Shown one piece after another: positions 45,791 to 50,000 of a stretch of DNA of 50,000 nucleotides. Source of the stretch: Gallionellaceae bacterium (GTDB taxonomy: Bacteria; Pseudomonadota; Gammaproteobacteria; Burkholderiales; Gallionellaceae); contig JAUQWW010000002.1 of the NCBI GenBank assembly GCA_030834965.1, positions 1 through 50,000 on the forward strand. The letters are read 5' to 3'. The stretch's first letter is position 1. The number at the start of each line of letters is the position of its first letter. A program made the translations under genes and the position numbers. A model generated the notes under the pieces. That model saw only the letters and a program-made list of their open reading frames with translations, ran no database searches and had not been told where the DNA came from.

Positions 45791-45830
45791 CACGCAAATG
45801 CCGTTCGTACCGCCCGCAACTGACCCACTC

Positions 45831-45877
45831 AAATAAGGAGTTTGCTTATTCCATTTTGATGCTGTGGGTATAGCATT
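45831..45877 (+). repeat. 47-bp conserved element, copy 1
   Basis: The stretch starting AAATAAGGAGTTTGCTTATT and ending GGGTATAGCATT matches 47414-47460 at 41 of 47 positions. It lies between the pseudouridine-synthase remnant and the adhesin relic, as does copy 2. Its first half is a palindrome (AATAAG and CTTATT); its second half contains TATAGC, a possible -10 box. Confidence 0.85.
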
Positions 45878-45946
45878 CCTGATACCGAAATGAATTTAGG
45901 CTCCCATCAAAAAAGCGGGTGAGTCCGCGCCAATAGAGATGCCTTC

Positions 45947-46062
45947 TTGGGGCCCTCCGGCGCTGCGGTAAAGGACATTTCCCCGCCTGCAGTGTCATCA
46001 TGGCTGCGCACGATTGCCATCGCGTTGCTGGCGATGCCCTTGCGCCAGCGCCCGACACGTTG
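45947..46062 (+). pseudogene. Relic of the adhesin signal-peptide region
   Basis: In one frame this encodes AAVKDISPPAVSSWLRTIAI then ALLAMP, which matches ATVKDVSESAVSSWLRTIAI then GLMAMP of the intact adhesin (47641-47729). The reading frame ends within the following vocC-like gene start region, the ESPR head is missing, and a stop interrupts an upstream ATG (45890). It is a decayed partial copy. Confidence 0.8.
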
Positions 46063-46133
46063 CTCAACCGGACCTGCACGAAAGGCCGCGCGGGTCATTT
46101 ACTTCTGCGTGATTCCTTATGGAGAGAACGTAC

Positions 46134-46556
46134 ATGAAGCCACGCGTAACATTGATCACGCTTTGCGTAGATGATCTGGACCGCTCAGTTGAGTTCTACG
46201 CGGAGGGGCTCGGGCTCAAAACCGAGGGCGTCGTCGGCCGTGAATTGGAGTTTGGTGCTGTGGCTTTTTTCGATCTGCAGCCTGGCTTGAGGTTGGCGCT
46301 CTGGCCGCGCAAGAGCCTTGCCCGTGACTCCGGGCTTCATGTCAGCGCTCCTGGCGCGACCGAATTTTGTCTCGACCATAACGTCGCATCAAAAACTGAA
46401 GTCGATGCGGTTATGGCCCAGGCCAAGGCAGCCGGGGCAGTAATCGTGAAACCAGCACAGGACACTTTCTGGGGCGGGTATGCAGGCTATTTCCAGGATC
46501 CGGACCAGCATTTGTGGGAAGTGGCATGGAACCCTCAGTGGGTTCTGGATGAGTGA
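46134..46556 (+). CDS. VOC/glyoxalase-fold protein 1
   Basis: The 140-residue protein starts at ATG 46134, seven bases after GGAGAG. It has the paired beta-alpha-beta-beta-beta units of the vicinal oxygen chelate family: ITLCVDDLDRSVEFYAEGLG at the start and GYFQDPDQHLWEVAWNPQW at the end. The closing Glu in LWEVAW is a usual metal ligand. Relatives include glyoxalase, dioxygenase and antibiotic-binding proteins; the substrate is unknown. It is placed between the two adhesin-head copies. Confidence 0.85.
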   Translation: MKPRVTLITLCVDDLDRSVEFYAEGLGLKTEGVVGRELEFGAVAFFDLQPGLRLALWPRKSLARDSGLHVSAPGATEFCLDHNVASKTEVDAVMAQAKAAGAVIVKPAQDTFWGGYAGYFQDPDQHLWEVAWNPQWVLDE

Positions 46557-46651
46557 GAAGGCATGACGATTTGCGGCCGCCGGCACTCAGACTTTCGTCT
46601 GTTGCCATGCACCTGTAGAAATCACATTTCAATTGAGCCGGAGGAAAAATG

Positions 46652-47065
46652 ATGAATCCCGTCGTTCACTTCGAGATGCCGTACGATGATCGGGTGCGTA
46701 TGGCGAAATTTTATGAGTCCGTATTCGGCTGGCAGACCCAGGCGCTTGGCGAGGACATGGGCAATTACGTTCTTGCAACAACCACGGAAACAGGCGAAAA
46801 CGGCCCAGAAAAGCGTGGCGCGATTAACGGCGGTTTTTTTCCGAAAAAGCCCGATGGGCCAGCACAACATCCGTCCGTTGTTGTCGCGGTGGACGATATC
46901 AAAGTTTCAATAAAGAAGGTGCTGGATGAGGGCGGTAAAGTGCTTGGAGAACCGATGGAGATACCCGGTGTGGGGCAATATGTCTCGTTCGTCGATACCG
47001 AGGGCAACCGCTTGAGCATGCTTCAGCCCATCCCGCGCAATTGGCATCCGCCGAAGTCAGGGTAA
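46652..47065 (+). CDS. VOC/glyoxalase-fold protein 2
   Basis: The 137-residue protein (MNPVVHFEMPYDDRVRMAKF) has a VOC fold of the kind annotated as lactoylglutathione-lyase-like: KFYESVFGWQ, then GAINGGFFPKKP, and PGVGQYVSFVDTEGNRLSML at the end. GGAGG at 46640-46644 suits ATG 46652 better than the ATG three bases earlier. It lies 95 bp after VOC protein 1 and may share its transcript. Its sequence is clearly different from VOC protein 1, so it is not a recent duplicate. Confidence 0.85.
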   Translation: MNPVVHFEMPYDDRVRMAKFYESVFGWQTQALGEDMGNYVLATTTETGENGPEKRGAINGGFFPKKPDGPAQHPSVVVAVDDIKVSIKKVLDEGGKVLGEPMEIPGVGQYVSFVDTEGNRLSMLQPIPRNWHPPKSG

Positions 47066-47163
47066 GGAAATCAACTCAAACAGCACATTGATGTGAGGCC
47101 AGAATTGCGTTCGTCCCGAATGGCAGTCTGACTGTGTCGAGCCGGACCGCGACTTAATACACG

Positions 47164-47388
47164 TCACAACGATTTGTCCTCGTGCAGGTCGCGCCATTGC
47201 GCGGTGGGCAAATCACCCAGTATGACGTTCCCGATTTGCACGCGTTTCGGCACGGCGACTTTTATCGGCGAGGGGAATTGCCACCGATCAATTGCTTCGC
47301 GATGCGGCCATCCGGCGGCATCCAGCCGCCCTCGCTGTAGCTGTCCGCCTCGCGGTGCGACCGGCGCCTGTACCTGAATCCCGACCAA
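47164..47388 (-). pseudogene. Remnant of a pseudouridine-synthase C-terminus, copy 2
   Basis: A 74-codon minus-strand frame ends IKVAVPKRVQIGNVILGD then LPTAQWRDL. The closing part resembles the C-terminus of RsuA/RluF-type pseudouridine synthases; the first 40 residues do not. Copy 1 lies at 45658-45790 in the same order relative to the 47-bp element. It could be a gene fragment left at a recombination point. Confidence 0.45.
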
Positions 47389-47413
47389 ATACTGTAGGCA
47401 ATTTACCTCATTG

Positions 47414-47460
47414 AAATAAGGAGTTTGCTTATTTCATTTTTGGTCTATGGGTATAGCATT
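47414..47460 (+). repeat. 47-bp conserved element, copy 2, upstream of the adhesin
   Basis: See copy 1 at 45831-45877. Here the palindrome arms are AAATAAG and CTTATTT. The element ends 93 bp before the adhesin ATG and may contain its promoter (TTTGGT, then TATAGC). The remaining 93 bp hold no clear feature and only a weak ribosome site. Confidence 0.85.
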
Positions 47461-47553
47461 AATTCCAATCGGAACTGCGGCCCAAATCAAGAAAGCCGGC
47501 GTTGGGAATGAGTAACGCAATAATAATTTTTCCAAAAATGTGGATTCATTTCC

Positions 47554-50000
47554 ATGAATAAGATCCATCGCATCGTCTGGAACCACGTCCGCCAATGCCT
47601 TGTCGTGGTTGGCGAGAACGCCCGGACAGCAGGTAAATCCAGCGCTACGGTAAAGGACGTTTCCGAGTCCGCGGTGTCATCGTGGCTCCGCACGATCGCC
47701 ATCGGGTTGATGGCGATGCCGGCGGCCTTTCCTGCCTTTGCCGCCGCCCAGACAGTGATACAACCTGACGGCCGGACCCAGACCGTTGTCGGAAATTCCG
47801 GCCCGGTATACAACGTCAGCACCAGTACGGTGACCGGCAGCAATGCCTTCAACTCCTTCAACGTGTTCAATGTTGGCGCCGGCAATTCCGTCAACCTCAT
47901 GGTCCCCTCGGCAGCGCTGAATCTGATCAACATCATCCGCGACCAGCGCACCGATATCTACGGTACGCTGAATGCCATCAAGGACGGCCGCATCGGCGGC
48001 AACGTCTGGTTCGCCAATCCGCACGGCTTCGTCGTCGGGGCAGGCGGCGTTGTGAACGTCGGCAGCCTGACCGTAGCCACGCCGACGCAGCGCTTCGTCG
48101 ATAACTTCTTCCCGATGCCCGGCTCACCCGACCAGGCGGCGGTGGGGCAGCTCCTGTCCGGCAGCGCGCCACGGAGCGGCACCGGCCTTATCTCGATTCT
48201 GGGCAAGGTCAACGCGATCGATGGCGTCAATCTCAGCGCGGGCGCAATCAACGTTGCCGGTTCGATCTATAGCGGCGCGCGTTTTATCGGCACCGCGCCG
48301 GACTTCACGGATGTCGTCAATGCAAACGGACTTGTTTCTGCGACGAATGTGGTGGTGAAGGAGGGCAGGATTCAGATCGTCGCCGACGACGACGTAGCAG
48401 TGAGTGGCACGATCGCCGCACCCGGCGGTGCGGGCGTGCGCGGTGGCGACATCAGCATCAGGGCGGGCGGTAACGTCGGACTCAACGCAGGGACGAACGT
48501 TTCCGCGCAAGGCAATGGCGCGAATTCGCCGGGTGGCACGGTCAACGTGTGGGGTGACAACAACGCATCGTTGCATGCGGGCGCGGTACTCGATGTGAGC
48601 GCGGGTTTAAGTGGCGATGGTGGCGCCATCGAACTCAGCGCGAAGAATCTGGTTACGCTCGCGGGCGGGCAGTTCAAGGCTGGCGCAGAAGCCGGGCGCG
48701 CCGGCAGCATTCTGATCGATCCGAGCGGAGTGAGCTTCGACTGGAACGGTGCGAGCTACGATGTGTTCACCGATGGCGCGGCGTTCAGCATCATTGCGTC
48801 CGACTTCATCACGCTCAACGATGTTTTTCTTTCTACGCGGAAGGTGGCGGCCGGGGACGCGAACCGGGCGAATATTATCTCTGCCGCTTCGACCGGCGAC
48901 TCGGGCAGCCTTGAACTGCATGCCCCCACCATCACCGCGGGGAGCGGCACCCGACTGCTGACTAACGCGAGTGGCAACTATTCCGCCGGAAAAATCGAGC
49001 TCCTTGCCGAACAGAAGATTACGCTCGGTGACGGCGCCAAGGTGCTGGCCAGCCATGCAAGCGATCCGTCCAAGGCCGGGGACGTGGATATTCTGGTGAC
49101 CGACATCAATGCCATCGGGGCCGACCGCACGGCGGACGCCGGCATCAAGGCGGAAAACGCCGACATCCGTGGCCGCAACGTGAAACTGTCGGCCAACGCG
49201 GAGACGTCCCTGATCGTTCATGTGTTGGAGCAGAACCCAGGTATTTCGCTGGAAGCCGCCCAAGCCTATCTGAACAGCGAACTGGATGACCTGATTTCCG
49301 ACGGCCCCGGCGGCGAGTACTTGGCGGTCAAGACCAAGGCCACGGCCAAGACCGAACTGTACGGCACCAACAGCGACGGCAGCGGCAACGTGACCATCGA
49401 GGCCACGGCAGGCGCACGGGCCGGCTTTGTGAAGGACGCCACGGCCACTGTGATCATCGGCGACCTGCTGGCCGCCGACGGCAACAGCGTCCTGGCGAAG
49501 AGCAAAATCCAGGGCGGCAAGGTCGCCATCGCCAGCACAGCCGACACCTCCCTCACCTTCAACGTGCTCGGCACCGTGCTGCAGCTCGCTGACCAGAGCT
49601 GGCTGCCCGATCCTGCGGGCGGCGAACTGCAGCTCCTCAACGACCAATTGTTCGATTTCAGCGAAGTGCCCCTGGTCTCGTTGTCGACATCCAAGGCACA
49701 CACGACCATCAGCGGCGATACCCACATCGGTGCACAGGACACGCTGGATATCAGCGCCATGGGAATCTCCGCGGCCAAGCCTACCTTTTCGAGCCCGCTG
49801 CTGTTCTCTGCGGCGTGGGGTGAATCCACAGTGGAAGCCGTGACTACAGTCGGCGGGACCACGCGGCTCGATGCCACCAACAAGGCCACAGTCAAGGCGG
49901 GCACCGATGCCGAGGTCAACGTCACGGCGGACGTGAACTCCATCAACAAACCCATAGACGCCGTGTTCGTGCGCGCGGAGAACACCGCCACCACCACAGT
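47554..50000 (+). CDS. Large secreted filamentous adhesin (LktA/FHA-like), 5' part
   Basis: The frame opens at ATG 47554 and stays open for 815 codons to the right edge. It begins MNKIHRIVWNHVRQCLVVVG, an extended signal peptide region (ESPR) used by type V secreted proteins, then a hydrophobic core and a likely cleavage after AFPAFAAA near residue 65. The next 200 residues form a TPS-like secretion domain (NAFNSFNVFNVGAGNSVNL, GGNVWFANPHGFVVGAGGVV, VNVGSLTVATPTQRFVD) of the leukotoxin LktA type. After that come beta-helix repeats rich in Gly, Ala, Asn and Asp. No Cys occurs after the signal peptide in what I translated. It would be exported by two-partner secretion; no TpsB transporter gene is in view. 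Confidence 0.88.
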   Translation, partial: MNKIHRIVWNHVRQCLVVVGENARTAGKSSATVKDVSESAVSSWLRTIAIGLMAMPAAFPAFAAAQTVIQPDGRTQTVVGNSGPVYNVSTSTVTGSNAFNSFNVFNVGAGNSVNLMVPSAALNLINIIRDQRTDIYGTLNAIKDGRIGGNVWFANPHGFVVGAGGVVNVGSLTVATPTQRFVDNFFPMPGSPDQAAVGQLLSGSAPRSGTGLISILGKVNAIDGVNLSAGAINVAGSIYSGARFIGTAPDFTDVVNANGLVSATNVVVKEGRIQIVADDDVAVSGTIAAPGGAGVRGGDISIRAGGNVGLNAGTNVSAQGNGANSPGGTVNVWGDNNASLHAGAVLDVSAGLSGDGGAIELSAKNLVTLAGGQFKAGAEAGRAGSILIDPSGVSFDWNGASYDVFTDGAAFSIIASDFITLNDVFLSTRKVAAGDANRANIISAASTGDSGSLELHAPTITAGSGTRLLTNASGNYSAGKIELLAEQKITLGDGAKVLASHASDPSKAGDVDILVTDINAIGADRTADAGIKAENADIRGRNVKLSANAETSLIVHVLEQNPGISLEAAQAYLNSELDDLISDGPGGEYLAVKTKATAKTELYGTNSDGSGNVTIEATAGARAGFVKDATATVIIGDLLAADGNSVLAKSKIQGGKVAIASTADTSLTFNVLGTVLQLADQSWLPDPAGGELQLLNDQLFDFSEVPLVSLSTSKAHTTISGDTHIGAQDTLDISAMGISAAKPTFSSPLLFSAAWGESTVEAVTTVGGTTRLDATNKATVKAGTDAEVNVTADVNSINKPIDAVFVRAENTATTT

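Noticed and set aside
48607-49725. 372-codon open frame on the minus strand
   Set aside because: Antisense to the adhesin, which has clear ESPR and secretion-domain sequence in the forward frame.

Overview
The window reads as one contiguous piece of a betaproteobacterial chromosome. Gene order and protein types (yicC-gmk-rpoZ-spoT, a beta-type proteasome homologue, a ccoNOQP-ccoGHIS cluster with fnr and hemN, and a lexA-imuA-imuB-dnaE2 cassette) suggest Nitrosomonadales, perhaps a microaerophilic Gallionellaceae-like organism. That placement is inference from gene content, not from a database search.

Layout. 1-11.7 kb is housekeeping: the tail of a lysine/alanine-repeat histone-like protein, a BPH-type proteasome subunit, pabB, the leftward yicC-gmk-rpoZ-spoT operon, a PP2C phosphatase, rph-rdgB-hemW, leftward thiS-thiG-trmB, and a tRNA-Gly(CCC). 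11.7-12.4 kb is a long regulatory region with three FNR-type boxes spaced exactly 22 bp apart and a 17-bp perfect hairpin in the leader of ccoN. 12.4-24.5 kb is a microaerobic respiration block: cbb3 oxidase structural genes (ccoNOQP), a small unnamed membrane protein, a strong terminator, the assembly genes ccoG, ccoH, ccoI and ccoS, two unknown genes, fnr itself and FNR-box-linked hemN. 24.5-36 kb holds a nitronate-monooxygenase-like gene, two AsmA/DUF748-type envelope proteins, mutY, a rhomboid protease, a ChaA-like exchanger, an HslR-like S4 protein and a TlpA-like thioredoxin.

36-44.3 kb is an SOS block. A UvrD-like helicase gene, broken by a frameshift, sits behind one near-perfect LexA box. 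A second such box drives lexA-imuA-imuB-dnaE2 (translesion mutagenesis). A REP-like double hairpin lies between imuA and imuB, and a second, different palindromic repeat lies in frame inside dnaE2.

44.3-50 kb looks accessory. It holds a RES/Xre toxin-antitoxin pair with a tandem operator, then a duplicated unit made of a leftward pseudouridine-synthase tail remnant, a 47-bp conserved element and the head of a large secreted adhesin. The first copy is decayed; the second leads into an intact LktA-like filamentous adhesin with an extended signal peptide that runs off the window. Two small VOC/glyoxalase-fold genes lie between the copies. The core of the 47-bp element recurs once more, 34 kb away, upstream of ccoN. 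I see no phage, transposase, integrase or CRISPR array.
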